A stretch of 64,000 nucleotides of DNA, from the NCBI GenBank assembly GCA_050084985.1, contig JBITNC010000001.1:76136001-76200000 (forward strand). Direction: 5' to 3'. The translations under genes and the position numbers were made by a program. The notes beneath the pieces were generated by a model that worked only from the letters and a program-made list of their open reading frames with translations, ran no database searches and was not told where the DNA came from. Shown here piece by piece: positions 9,951-23,499 of this stretch. Source of the DNA: Nageia nagi (taxonomy: Eukaryota > Pinophyta). How positions within the stretch are numbered: position 1 is the first letter of the stretch; the number at the start of each line of letters is the position of its first letter.

Positions 9951-12900
9951 ATGATCCTTTTGCCTTATTATACTAATTCAATTGAATCTCAACATCTTCT
10001 GGATGATCCAAAAGATCTATTGAATTATGATATTCAATCACTTTGTTGCCCTCATTTTTCTTCATCCTTTACACTCTTCCAAGGTACCATGTCCCATGTC
10101 AAACAGCTTTTTAGTACTACATGTAATACCCTTTCTTTGAGGTTGATTATTTAAATGTGATGCTTCTTGCTCAAATAAAACTCCATAATCATGCCCAATC
10201 CCTAAGTAAGAAGCATTCTCTAATATTGGAAATCTTTCATCTTGATGAAAATAATTTCCATGTATTACTTTAGCAAACCTATCTTTAGATAATTTGGGAT
10301 TTCCATTAAATTGACTAATAAGTGTTGATTTATATATCTCTTTCCCATCCACTTCTACCATTGCATTAATTTTTTCTTTATAAGGTTCTTTTGCATAATC
10401 TAAAATTTCATCCATTTCATGTTGTCATTCACTCTCCATGACATGTGGATCAATAGGTGGACTAGTTTTATTTTGCATATGGTTTAAATTTGTAGAAACT
10501 CCATCAAAAATAGTGTTTGAATGTGCAATCTCCACTAGAAAAAAATCAATACATTCACTAATTACCTCCACTAAAGGAAAACTATCATTGCAATTCCATA
10601 GCCTAAACCACCATGAGTCATCTTCATTTCTTTGAGTATTTATACTAACCTTTTCAAGATTATCATGTGCATCTTTTAATCCTTTCTTAAGAGCTTCTAA
10701 ATATCAATATCAAAAGATATTCAATTATAGTTTGATAAAACTCCACACTTGTCTATCATTTTTGGATTTAGTTTATGCCATAGATTTTCTTATTTTTTAT
10801 GAACTTTTCCAAGTTGTAATCCTTCTAGATTATTTTTTTCTTCTGATACCCTATTTAAGCTTCCAATTACTTGTATAAATCTACAAAATCATATGCCCTT
10901 TCTTGTCCAACCATACCACCTACTTTACTGAAAATATTTTCATATACATTTGATCCTATTGAATATAATATGCATGGTAAAGAAGGATACTTATCCCAAA
11001 AGAGCTTAATCAAAAGTACAACAAAATGATAAGAAATATTCACATCTTGATATGCTTCATTTCTGATAAAGTTTATTTGGGCATTTGTAGCTGCATTATT
11101 TCGTACCTAAGAAAGCCATAGTGTCAAGAAATGATATACTCTAAATACATATCTTATTCTTTCCCAAAGGCTTAAATCACTAGATAAAAATATATCAATG
11201 TAATTAGCAACCATTGATAAGTATATTTCAGTACCTATGTTCTTTTTCTCCTACCTTTATAAGGACTTCTCATTTGTCTTAAACATCTTGCACATTCCTT
11301 AATGCAACATGTTGTGCTGATCCCTAATTTTGTCTATCATTTCTTTATATATATTCATTTCTTAGTTGATGCTCCTCCATTATGGATGAATTATAAAGAA
11401 TTATTATATTATTAAACATTATTAACTTATTTTTTAATATCAAATTCTACTACCATTGAATAATGGGTTAATTAGTTTCTTCCCATTGTGGATGACATCT
11501 TGATCATGAAACCTTATTACACTTCCATCATTAAATATTGATGCAGATAATTTCCATCCTTCCCATGGAATTCTAAATTATTTATAATATTATAAGTATA
11601 ACTTTTCAACAATACTATCTCCATCTGAAGCATGACCAATAACTAGGCCTAATGAATCTTCAATATATTTCTTCCATAGATTCTCAATATTGGTCCATTA
11701 AGCTTGAACAAAATTAACATTGAATCTGTTGCACATGGGATGTGCTACCAAAACCAAATTAGGATTTTTTTCATGCAAAGCATTGGTAATAATAACCCTT
11801 GCATAATAACCAATTTTATTATCTTGAAAAGCATTGATAATTCTATTATAACCATCCTCATTTTTTCCTACTAGGATGGAAAAATTTGATTGGTAATGAT
11901 GATTTTCACTTTTCGCACAAAATCCAACCAATATATCTTTTCTTGCAATCCATATACAAAAATAAAATTGCTATTTGTTATATAATAAAAAATATTATAA
12001 TATAAGCTATCAACATGATTAAAATAGGAATTCATTAAATACCTCACATTTTTTTAACTCTTGTTTCATCTTCTGAAAGAATCACTAGAACATAACCTTT
12101 AATGCCAAGGCTTATTTTCTATGTTGTGTATATTTTACCAATTGCATAAAATATATATTCATGCTCTCCTATAAGATAAAAAAGAGCCTTTATATTTTGC
12201 TTCTAGTTGTAGAGAATGATGGGCCATCTAATTTTGCACTGAGAAAGTTATGTAAAGGAGGACCTCCCATAAATTGATCAATTCATATATTTTAACGTAA
12301 GATTTTTTAAATCTTCTACCTTGATTACAATGTAGCAAATTTTGAATTAAATCTTGAACAAAATTCCATAATGCTTTCTTTCCTTTTAAATTTTCCAACA
12401 TATATGCTTCACATACATCCTAAAAAAATTTATAAACATCCTTTCTTTGACTTGATTCAAATAATTTTTCCTTCAATGATGTATTTCTTATTTTTTTTCC
12501 CACCAAATGGATATCAATACAACTTTGTAATGTGCTAAAGAAACCCTTGAAGACTCTTGCAATTTATGGCATGTTAAATAATCCATTTGTCTTCCTTTTC
12601 TTGTATTTCTATAATCTCTTTTCACTTTACTAAGTTGTTCTCAATACAAACACATTCTAAAATCATGGCAATTTGGTATCTTTGAGCAAAAATAACATGT
12701 CAATGACTCAAATGATATTTTTATTTTAGATATTCTTTCACATTCATTGTGCCTGTAAGTTCCATCAATAGTAATCTTATAGGCTAGATATTCTACTATA
12801 CCTATTCTATGAGATTCAATGTTACATTTCTTTTCACCTCTTCAATCATCCATTAAAATTTTGACATTTTTTTCTCTTCCATTATATGTGGCATTTGGTT

Positions 12901-14085
12901 TTCAATAACCCTAATATAATAATGATAAAGAAATCAAACCTATACCAAAATTACATGCTATCAATACAAGAAATAAATTACTGGTAAAATAATAAAAAAT
13001 AATGAATTATTCAAGAATGGTGTAATAAAAACTCATAGAATAAAATAATACCTAGAGTTGACATTCTTGTGCTTGTGGATCCTTCTCCTAGATTACTTGA
13101 ACTAGGAACTAAAAACTTGGATAAACTTTATTATTTCCCATCATTTGAAGCCTTCTTTGGTCACCCCACTAAACTAGTCTTTATCACTATTTAACTTACT
13201 AATTTTTTATTATGTGACTTTGATTTTACATGTTCATAAAGAGAAGCTACAATATTTCCAGTCTTGGGGATCATTGAAAACCATTATTACATTTTGTACA
13301 TTCACTTTGATAGATGTTCTATCTGTATAATCCCCAATTGTGGATTCAACAACTTTAAATGAAGAATCAATATTTTTCTTGAACTCATCAAAAGCATTCA
13401 TTGCATGCAATATCTCATCATAATATGACTCTTCAAGGTTGTCTTGAAGATCTTGTACATTTTTCTCACCTACTATGTTTTGACCTAAACTATGTGAATT
13501 CTTTTTCTTGTGATGATTTGACTGAATATGGCTCTATCTAAAGTTATGGATGGTATCAACTAATTTATCTATATCACCTGATCCATAATCAAGATTACAA
13601 TGATCACAATGAATTTTTATCATAGGTTTATCACCTTATAACAAAAACCAAAGAATTATACTCTTAGTTGAAAGTGTCCTTTGTAATTCAATAAATTTAG
13701 AGGTCCATAAATCCTTAATTTTATATTCAATCAAACTTTGTGCTTTGATTGAGTTTGAATGGTCATTAATATTTGCATGTGCTACTGATCCTTCTAAACT
13801 AATATCTTCTTGAATAGTTTTATGTGGAACTTCATTTTTCTCATTATTTGTTGGTCCATTATTTTGTCTTATTTCATGATTCATATTTTCTTCATCAAAA
13901 TTTGTAAATTTTCTTTTAACCCCAATAATTGTTTCTTCAACATCCCATGCGTCCTCTAACCCTATCTTTATAGTATGTCCCCTTTTAGTAACAAAATCAA
14001 ATGGGTATTCTAAAACATTACATCTCTCAACTTGTGCTCGAACATCCACAAGTGTGCATACAGTATTAAGCTTAATTACACCCAC
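9951..14085 (-). pseudogene. Decayed zinc-finger gene of an unrecognised family
   Basis: I cannot name this family. The minus strand gives coding-like stretches in one order. First comes a 149-codon open frame from an ATG at 14085 (MGVIKLNTVCTL...). Next is a first finger-like box (HCDHCNLDYGSGD, then SHIQSNHHKKK) at about 13540-13620, and a second (CTKCNNGF, then LYEHVKSKSHNKK after a frameshift) at about 13200-13302. Then a middle part with KNEDGYNRIINAFQDNK and ARVIITNALHEKNPNLVL, VAHPMCNRF and LGLVIGHASDGDS (11600-11931), and finally EVDGKEIYKSTLISQFNGNP and KLSKDRFAKV (10062-10415). Paired CxxC...HxnH boxes suggest nucleic-acid binding. There are many stops and frameshifts. It runs in the sense direction of element A, after integrase, so it is either an extra gene of A or a separate insertion such as a DNA transposon. 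Confidence 0.5.
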
Positions 14086-14239
14086 AATCTCACCATTTTA
14101 TCTTTTGGATCATATACTCTTTTTTTACTCATACTGTACAAAGAGAATAAACTTGAAGAAACAAACATCACAAAAGAGAATATTATCTTAGTGAAAGTTG
14201 AATATTGTTATCCAAAATTAAATTCTCTAAAAGCATAAT

Positions 14240-17200
14240 CTCATCCAGAATATTTAGTTATGGTTGATTTAATTTATTACCCATCAACCAATATATTATT
14301 ATAATGTAAACATTATTACTTATTGAAAAGGGATAAGGTTCACCTTAGCACTGCACTTGTAAAAGATTGTGAGCATGCTCATAAGGGGTTTGAGAGGGTG
14401 GTTGAGTGCCTAATCTGCAAATGAAATTACCTTTAATGACCATAAACATCTACATAAATTTACCAAGACTTCTCCTAATGATGCAACTTGTATCATCTCA
14501 TCTTATTGTACCTAATCATTATCATAAATAGATAAACTTTGTTAATCAATCTTAACTATTAGGGGATATCTAAAATTTTGGTCTTCAATAGCCAAAATTA
14601 AAAGAAATAATATTGGTCAAAGACATTAGCTATATTTTGAATGAATCTTAATGATTTATAACATGAAATTTTAGGAATAACAACTAATTAGTTAGAGGGT
14701 TTTGAGTAATAGGGTGTATTTGGCCATTTGCAAAATGCCTCTATTGTGCATTTCAGTTTCCCTTTGGACCCCATAATAAGGGTTCTATATAAACCAAATG
14801 AAAGGAAAAGGTGAAGCTTAAAAAATAGAAATAAAGTAATCAACAATAATTTTAAGCTTTCTCTTTTTTTTCTCTCTTTTTTCTTCACCTTAAGCATGGC
14901 TATATAACATATGTACACATATTTTTCACTACTTTAAATATAATTAAAATAAAGTACCTTTGCATATGGTATTTTATTTTAAGGGTTAAATCAAATGCCT
15001 ATAACTTTCAACCTCCATACTCTTGCAACCACAAGTCCATGTAAATTTTGACTCATTTTCTGTGGTGTTTGTAAGGAATAATAATATTCTATTTCCATAT
15101 GTAGATTAACAAGTAAGGATTAAAGATGAGGGAAATTGTATGACATCATATTCATATATGGATGAACTACTTGCTGAATTGTATAACATAATTACATTTA
15201 CAAGGGTTGTATTATGATATCACAAGATAAAAGCCAAGAAAGGGATAAATATATGATAATGAACTCTACATAATATTGTTAAATCAAATCTTAGATAACT
15301 TTCGAGGTGAAGTGAATGGATTTGTTATGCCATTGAGAGAGTCATTTAGATCTTTGTTTAATCATATATTACAATTAAACCAATGTTATATAAAGTGCAC
15401 TTGGGGGAAAAAAATTATCGCTTCATGTCTGATGGAAGTATACTTTCTTCTCTTCTAGGAACAATTTTTTTGCTACATTTTCTTGTGTATTTTTTAAGAG
15501 TATTTAAATTTACAAGGTTATATAGAGGAAATTGTATTTTTTAATCTTTTTTTAGTTCCAATTTAGTTAATATGCAATGTTTCTATTCACATGATAAATA
15601 TTTTGATTGTAAATCCTTTTATTAAAATTGTGCAAGAATTTGCAAATATACTGAAGGTTTATATATAGTCCAAGACCATGTCCAGTAGTAGTAAATAATA
15701 TTTTTATCATAGAATTTACATGTTAAGACTCTTAAGAGTCTACTATAAATTTAGAATTTCTCAAAAAAATTCCAAAATAAAATAAAAAACATAACTCACA
15801 ATATGTTATAGAACAAAACAGACCTATGTTACTACTCAAAAACTTGTATCAGATCTAATAAACAACTTAGAAAGAAAATTAGTCACAAAATATGACTCAT
15901 ATACAAAGAACTGGTCATGCTTTACTAACACATGCTTGTTGTGTAAGTACTAGCAACTATGCCTCCTTATTGGACATATTCTTAAGATAAAATGCTATAT
16001 AATGCTAAAAATAAGAAATAAGAATGATTTCCTAGTGATTATTACTAAGGTTCCATAAAGGCTTGTCCCTTTCCTTGTTATTAACCATTTGTTTTTGGGT
16101 TTAATAGATGTATATCTTTTGGTGTATAACTCTTTGCTAATGTGTTGTGCCCTTCTATCTAAATTTTAATAGATGACGTACTCTTGAACACTTCAAATAA
16201 TTTACAATAGGTTTCTTATCCAATCTTCCTCAAAAGTGAGATCTGTCACATGTTTTATGCAACACTTATTTAAAATGTAAATAGCAATATGAACATCAAC
16301 CCAAACTTTAGTACTAAGACTTTATCTTTGGAAAGCATGTTCACCAAAACACCAGATTTTAGAAAAGATTAATGGACACCAAAACCTTCCAACTAAAACT
16401 TGTTCCAAGATTAGCACCTCTTGTGTCCCTTTGCATCAATAATTTTTAATGGTTCCACCCCTATGCCATACTATTATGGGTGCAAAAGGTTGTTGCAATA
16501 GCTAAGACTCCACCATGAAGGTTTATAGAAGGAGGGTGCTTGAGGGTTATGGAGATACCTCCTCAATTAGTTTTTTTGAGATTTGTCCCATTACTGATGG
16601 CTCTACATATACTAAGCTCTATTTACATGTTGGTATATTGGTGTATTCGTATGTTGGTTTCTATCATATTTTGGTGTTTTGTTATTATGATGTAATACTT
16701 CCAAGTTTTTAAGGTTCAAGGATTCCTATATCCCTTGTTTTCAATATAAATTGACTTTTAAATATATATTTTTCTAAACATATCATAGATTTGATATAAT
16801 ATTACAATATAATGTAAACTCTTCAAAAATTTATCAATTTTTAAAACATAACAATTTTTCCATAAAATTACTAACTCAACCAAATTACTAATATTCAAAT
16901 TGTTAAATGTCTCTTTATACTTGATATTGAAGAAGGTAAAGGTTGTCTTTTGGGTCCTAGCCTAACCAACCTCAATGCACACTTATTTGAAGCTAGCCAA
17001 CTTCAATGCATACTAATTTTAAGATAATTATATATCCTAAAATAGGTATATCACAAAATACACTACTTTATAGTGGATATTGATTGATTAAATATTATTC
17101 AATAATATAGATTCAAACCCTAATAGGTGCAAAGTCAAGTTTTTGAAGTTAAACCACATTCATTAACGAAGAGAATAGAAGTAGTGATATATTTTTCTAG

Positions 17201-20200
17201 GATAGGCATATTTTTATTCTCTCTCTATTGAATACCTATTTATTTTGGATAAGTTGATTATATATCCCTTTTTAATGACAAGGAAGCTCTACCTTTTATC
17301 TAGTTTAAATTGGTAGTACTATGGTTTTCTACAATAGCATAGTTTGTAGAGCAATGGTTTTCAAACCCAGCACAACACATCCTATAATTGTTAGACCTTC
17401 AAAGACATAACTTATTAGTTACCTGATAGATTTAGTTTTCAAAAAGGTACAACAAACTTTTAAATAATAGAATTTTTTCCTAAAATAGGCTTATTTACTA
17501 TTCTTATTCTAACTACCATGAATAATAGACCCTATATAAAATTTATTTTTCATGAAACAAATTAGACTCGTGACAACATCTAAAAAGATAATAAAATCGA
17601 TACATGTTAGAATTGAACAAAATATTTTTAAGTTCTTTTCCATATCTGGTCCATCAATTTTGCCTAAAACTAGCATCTTCCAAGTGTAAAAGGTAGTGAA
17701 GGAGATATTGGCTATGCAATATTGATATCTTACAAAACAAAAAATTGGTCCCATGTTACTCTTTTTTGTAACATCAAAGATAATATCTATACAATCCTTT
17801 TATTGGGATCCTATTGTATTATGCATGAAAGATATATCTCTTGAAAAAACTTGAGTAACTCATGTTTTCACAATTCATTTCTATAGGGTTCTAATGGCAA
17901 CATTTTTATCATTCATGTATAAGTGTGAAATTATTTATCTTCAAACATAATTGTAAGAATGTAGTATATATGTAGGATTGTTCCCAATAAACACATTTCC
18001 AATCACACTTTCTATTATATTTACATTTCTATCAAGTTTAATGTTTCAAGTCAAAACCTCAACTACTTAGGATGAAAACTCCAAGGAGATGATGCCATAA
18101 AAGACTTCATCCTGGAAAAATTTTGGTCTATAACCTACTTATTAAATGTATCATGATTTAATATAAACCAAAAAATTTATTATATTTATATTTTAAGGCC
18201 TCAATTTCCATGATAATTTTGTTCATGCAATACAACTCCCATGCAACACACATATTTCATTTTCATGTAGATGTGATACCTATGTCCTTTATAATTTTCT
18301 TTTGTTTGTTTATATATACATAAATTAATCAAAATATATCCTTCCCAAGAAATCATATTATGATAATCCTCAATATTCAATCATTAAGGGAGCTAATTAT
18401 AGATACTAAATGTTTCATGTACAAAAAATCATAAACAATTTCAAAATGCTGCAAAGTGCAAAGCATTTCCAAATGCATATAGTAATCATTTACATAGGTG
18501 AAACTTAAGCTAACAGATAATGCAACACATAATAATGTTTCAATAAACCTTATGAACATTATGAGAATTTATTTGTGAAAGTGACCATTTCAAGTTTTAG
18601 ATAACCATTCCAATAGGCTATTCACTTTACTACTTTACTGTCATTAAATGTTTTCCTTATTTACATCATTCCTAGATTATGTAGCTTCAACACATGGTCT
18701 ATAATTTAAAAATAAAACAAAAATGACAAAGAAAATGGAGTGCACTTTCAAGTTTACATATCTCCAAAAACACTAAGAGGTAAAATGAAGCCATCCATAT
18801 ATTTCATTTCTAAAATGTATCAAAACTCCCAAGGAATAGTGATAGAATTGAATAGTATCTCCTACTTAGTAAATTTATTTGTAATCATTTGTTCTTAATA
18901 TTTGAAGCACAACATTATATAACAACTAGTAAGGTGCAAAATTATATTTTACATCTTTCATCATGAGCTTTTCCTTTTTGCTTTCAAGTAAGCAAGACAT
19001 AAGGTGTAAGAAAAACTAAATCTAAAGCAAACCATAGGAGGTTACAAGAAAAGATACTACAATGTGTAGCATATACATATATGATATAGACTCATCAAAG
19101 CTTAAATAAACTAATTTGAAAAATATGTTTTAAAGATATATGGATTGGAAATCATTATTCTATTTCCCTTGTAAAAGGAAATATACATACTTCATTTTGA
19201 AAAGCAAAAATGAATGGTAACACTAGAAACACTACTATGCCAAAAAGACTTAAAAAGTTTCCATGCCCATGTATCACAAAAAATGACCTACCACATGATA
19301 ATTATGGAGAATATCATTTTGTTCATAGTATATCATTATTGAAGAAAATCACAATGGAGGAAATAGTTCAACCAAAATGTCAATATACTAAAGAGGAAAG
19401 CTAACTTTTAAGTACCAACCTCGATGTCCTCTACCTAGACTCCTCAACGAAACCCACTCCACAAAGAAAATGACTACTTAAGTATATATTTGTCTATGCA
19501 ATGCGCAATCACCTATTGACCAAAGTATATGATGATGAAAGATGATTTTGAAAATGCTCTCAAGACAAAGAATCTAAACAAAAAACAATCAGCCTGAAAA
19601 ATACATAGTGGTACTTCCTTATTACAAAGAATAATACACTACTAAACAAAGGTATAAACCAATGCATGGGCTCAATATCTAGTCAAAAATGCACCCAAAT
19701 AATAGACTAGTGGCAAGGGTTTCCTCTCCCATGGCTCACCCCTTCTCCCAACCATTGCAAAGCAAATGGCTAGGGTTTCATGCATTTGGGACCCTTTTTG
19801 GGAATCCCTAATTTTTTTTCCTTATCAATCTAGATACCTACAATGCATTGTGTGTGTTTGGAAAAATTAACATTTAATTTTTATCCCTTTTTGTTTTAAT
19901 TTTTCATGCTTTCTCCCTAATTCCACACATAATGCAATTTATTTCCTTTGAAATTTCAAACCTTAGTCCACATAATGCATTTTCCTATAGTTTAAGGTTT
20001 ATTTATTTATTTATAAATTTAAATCTAAAATTAAGAGGTCCCTTATAATTTATTTTATTTTTCTCTTATTCCACCTTGACTTCTAGATGTCAAATATATA
20101 AATGGACTAAGTTTTTAAGAACCTTAGGCCATCTTAATATCCCAAAAGATTGACATCAACACATTTACCTTTATTTACTAAGTAAATTTTAAAGCACTAA

Positions 20201-20760
20201 ATTCGATTATTACTATCAAAATATGGAGAAGGAGCAAAGATACAAAAAGGAGGTTCATGACACTAAGTAACATTCAGGCCTTCAAGTCTTACCTATCTGA
20301 TACCTAGCATTGCCTAGAACTTCTCAAAACCAAGTGGAACATAATCCCTTGGTAATCCCATACACCAATTGACCCTAAGTCACTATCCACTAACAATCAT
20401 TTTGTAGAAATGGTTTCATATTTAACCTTCCCTTAAATTTGATTTAATCCCTTCTTTTAGTAGGTTGCAACCCGTGAAAAATATTAAATGTTAATTCCTT
20501 TAGACTTAAGAAATAATTTAGGAATATTAATATTGTTTAATTTTAGGTTTTAGGTTTTGATAATGTTTTATAGGAAATTAGCAATAATTTAATAATTATA
20601 ACATAGTTTTTATATGTAAATTGAAGGTAAGGTTAGATTTTAGGCTCTAACATTAATTAAATATCAATCAATTTAATTTAATAAAAATATAAATTAATTG
20701 ATTAACTTAATGTGTTGGAACAAATTCAATAATGAAATAATATAATAATATTTTAATTAT
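14240..20760. other. 3' region of element A, nothing recognised
   Basis: This is AT-rich sequence with only short chance open frames (for example 16515-16712 plus and 17509-17754 minus) lacking any recognisable domain. A small imperfect repeat of an AACCTCAATGCAYACT-like phrase occurs near 16970-17015. I see no LTR pair, RNA gene or promoter. Confidence 0.4.
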
Positions 20761-20769
20761 TTAAAATAA

Positions 20770-20965
20770 TAACACCCATCCACCCCAACACCCCCTCCCC
20801 TCAACCCCTTTTTTTTTAACTAGTAGAATATTTTATATAAATTTTAAACACCCCTACCTCCCCTCCCTTTATAAAATACTTGCCGATATATCGATAATTC
20901 AACTTGATATTAAAAATGCCCCCTGGTATGCACTCACATGGTATTTACCATTTCTTAACAGTGAC
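20770..20965 (-). other. Cluster of G-rich purine tracts downstream of integrase A
   Basis: On the minus strand several G-rich purine tracts occur within 200 bp: AAGGGGGAGT and CCAGGGGGCA-like at about 20920-20965, AAAGGGAGGGGAGGTAGGGG at about 20850-20872, and AAAAGGGGTTGAGGGGAGGGG at about 20790-20815. They resemble polypurine tracts, but no LTR matching another copy begins beside them. The role is uncertain. Confidence 0.4.
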
Positions 20966-21089
20966 TCCCCCTTGGTGAATGCATGCTATTAATAACATTG
21001 TAATAATCAAATAAATTACAAAAATAAAAATATAATATAAAGTACATGTACCTTTCATATGATATTCATTATTTTGTAAGGTACAAAGC

Positions 21090-22311
21090 CTCTATCTCAT
21101 GGAAAGAAATATTTAAGATTCATGGCATTAAATGTTTTTGGTTATTCTCTACCATCCATGGATGATAAAATGTGAGCTCTTGATCTTGTTGCTCCAATAA
21201 CAACAAATGGGCCTAACCAATTTGGTTCAAAGTTTCCTTTCACTTCATCATTTGTGGTTGTTTTATTTATGTTCTATCTCAATAGCAAGTATGCTATTTT
21301 GAACTCCCCAAATACTCTCTTTAGATTTACATGATATGCCTTTTGATGCTCAATTCCCCTGATTCTCTTTTTATCAAGTACTTCCAACTATTAGAGTATA
21401 ACATTTCTTGGTTCTTCATCTAATGTCTCCTTATAGTGAGATTCTTAGAGATGGTATCTCCAACTCTAATGGTACACTAACCTCATCTCCACAAACTAAC
21501 AAAAAATAGTGTTACCCTAATGGTTGTTCTAATACTTGTTCTATATGGCCAAAGTGCATAAGGTAACTATTCCTGCTAATTTGCTTTGTATGTATCCCAT
21601 ATTTTTACCAAAATGCTTTTTATAGTTTTGTTTAATGCTTTTGCTTGACCATTCCTTTGAGGATAATGTACTAAAGAAAATTTTTGAGTAATATGAAACT
21701 TTTTGCAAAAGGATTTCATATCCTTACCTTTGAAATTTGACCCATTATCCATGATCAATCTTTGTGGTACTCCAAACCTTATGATGATGTTTTCAATCAA
21801 GAAAGAAATGATCTTATATTGTGTTACTAATTTCATTGGAATATCTTCAACCCACTTTATAGTAAACTCTATAGCTATGATGATGAATGTGTAACCTTCC
21901 CTTGAATGTGGATTAATAAGCCCAATAGAGTCTATTCCCCAAGTTGCAAATGGCCATGGTGAAACTATGGAGTTTAATTCTTGATTTGGTTATTTTTCTA
22001 AATTTGAATGCTTTTGACATTATAAACAACTCTTAACATATTTTGTAATCCTCCTCCATTGTAGGCCAATAGTAACCAATTTTCAAAATCTTTGTGTACA
22101 ATGCTTTTGCAAAGAAGTGACCCCCATAAAACCCATCATGTGCTTTTTCTATTGTTGTTGTTGTTTCATGTTGTGTTATACATCTCAAAATAACTCCATC
22201 AAATGACTTTTTAAACAAAAATTTACCAATAATCACATACTTTATAGTTTTCCTCTTTAGTCTAACTCTTTCATTTCTATCATAATTTTTTGGAGTTATT
22301 TGATCTTTCAA
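21090..22311 (-). pseudogene. Integrase region of element A
   Basis: Integrase inserts the retrotransposon DNA into the host genome. The zinc-binding part starts near 22311 (GGHFFAKALY, then KILKIGYYWPTMEEDY). The core follows: WGIDSIG holds the first catalytic Asp, and LIMDNGSNFKGK the second. In the third position NGQAKALNKTIKSIL has Lys where the family has Glu. The C-terminal part near 21150-21230 reads NFEPNWLGPFVV and ends around 21090 with NLKYFFP. Stops and frameshifts break it into pieces (21576-21836 and 22033-22311 are the longest). Inactive by both the substitution and the breaks. Confidence 0.85.
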
Positions 22312-22449
22312 ATAATTATAAATATCAATATACCATTGTTGAGGATTACTTTCTAGAGAAGCAAGGCATTTATGTACTTCATCTAGTTGATCAAGGTAAG
22401 AAGGTGTACCAAGCTTTTTAATCTTGAGAATAGTTTCTTCATCTTCTAT

Positions 22450-22835
22450 CTCAGTTGGTTTAAATGAAGCTGCACTTGCTATTGCATCTACATACCTATT
22501 ATTAGTCCTTGGAACATTATGAATATTGTACCTATAAACTCATTAAGCAATTTAGTAACCACTATCTTCTATGGTTTCAATTTCTTATCTTTTGTATTAT
22601 ATGTGCCATTGACTTGATTTACAAGTTGTGAATCACTGTATATTTCTAAATCTTTTAGTTTTAGAGCCATAAATACTTTCAAACCCAAAATCAGAGCTTC
22701 ATATTCTACCATGTTGTTAGTGCAATCAAATCCATGTTTATATGCCAAAGTACTTACCTCATTGGAAGGTGACACTAGAACAATACCTACACCTTCCCCA
22801 TAAGTACATTTTGATCCATCAAAATAAATGTCCAA
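22450..22835 (-). pseudogene. Second (archaeal-type) RNase H of element A
   Basis: The minus strand reads MDIYFDGSKCTYGEGVGIVL, then NNMVEYEALILGLKVFMALK, then LEIYSDSQLVNQVNG, and after a stop VPRTNNRYVDAIASAAS. The Asp (FDGS), Glu (YEAL), Asp (SDSQ) and late Asp (VDAIA) of this fold are all present. This extra domain between RNase H and integrase marks the Tat/Ogre clade. Confidence 0.85.
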
Positions 22836-23029
22836 GCTATAGGTTCATTCTCTATGTAGCAAATAAACTCATTTAATATAGCCATCTCTTCACCATCACA
22901 TCATTGATAGCATTTAGATAGTGTTGCATATTGTTTATAGCATGAATCCACATCATATTCATCCAAAAATTCTTCATGTACCACTATATCATTATTCTAG
23001 GAAAACTCTACTATCAAGTCTACAATTAC

Positions 23030-23335
23030 CTATCCTTTCATAGATTTTTGTTTCATCACATTGATGCTAAACTCTTGTAGCAACATCAGCCACTTAGCTA
23101 CCTTTCTTGATAAATGTTGCTTTGATACAAGATATTTCAATGGAATAACTAGGCTGACAACATATATAGTGCAATACAAAAGATAATATCTTAATTTTTC
23201 TATAGCAAAAATAATACCAAAGCAAATCTTTTCTAGAGGGGCATATCTTGTTTCATAATCTATGAGATTTTTGTTAAGATAGTATATTGTTCTTTCTTTA
23301 TTTTCATTAATTTTTTGAGATAGCATTACCCCCAA
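23030..23335 (-). pseudogene. RNase H connected to RT, element A
   Basis: It is open for 101 codons: MGVMLSQKINENKERTIYYL, then YETRYAPLEKICFGIIFAIE, then LRYYLLYCTIYVVS. This is the usual gypsy connection/RNase H remnant, which in Tat elements is degenerate and backed up by the second RNase H downstream. Confidence 0.8.
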
Positions 23336-23499
23336 GGGATATAATGTGGCTTATATATAAATATATTCTTCTTTTTTGAAATCCATAGAAACTAAAATAG
23401 GAGGATTTACTAAATACCATTTTATACATTCAAATGCCTTTTGACACTAATCATCCTATACAAACTTAATATATCCTTTTTCAATAAATGAGTAAATGG

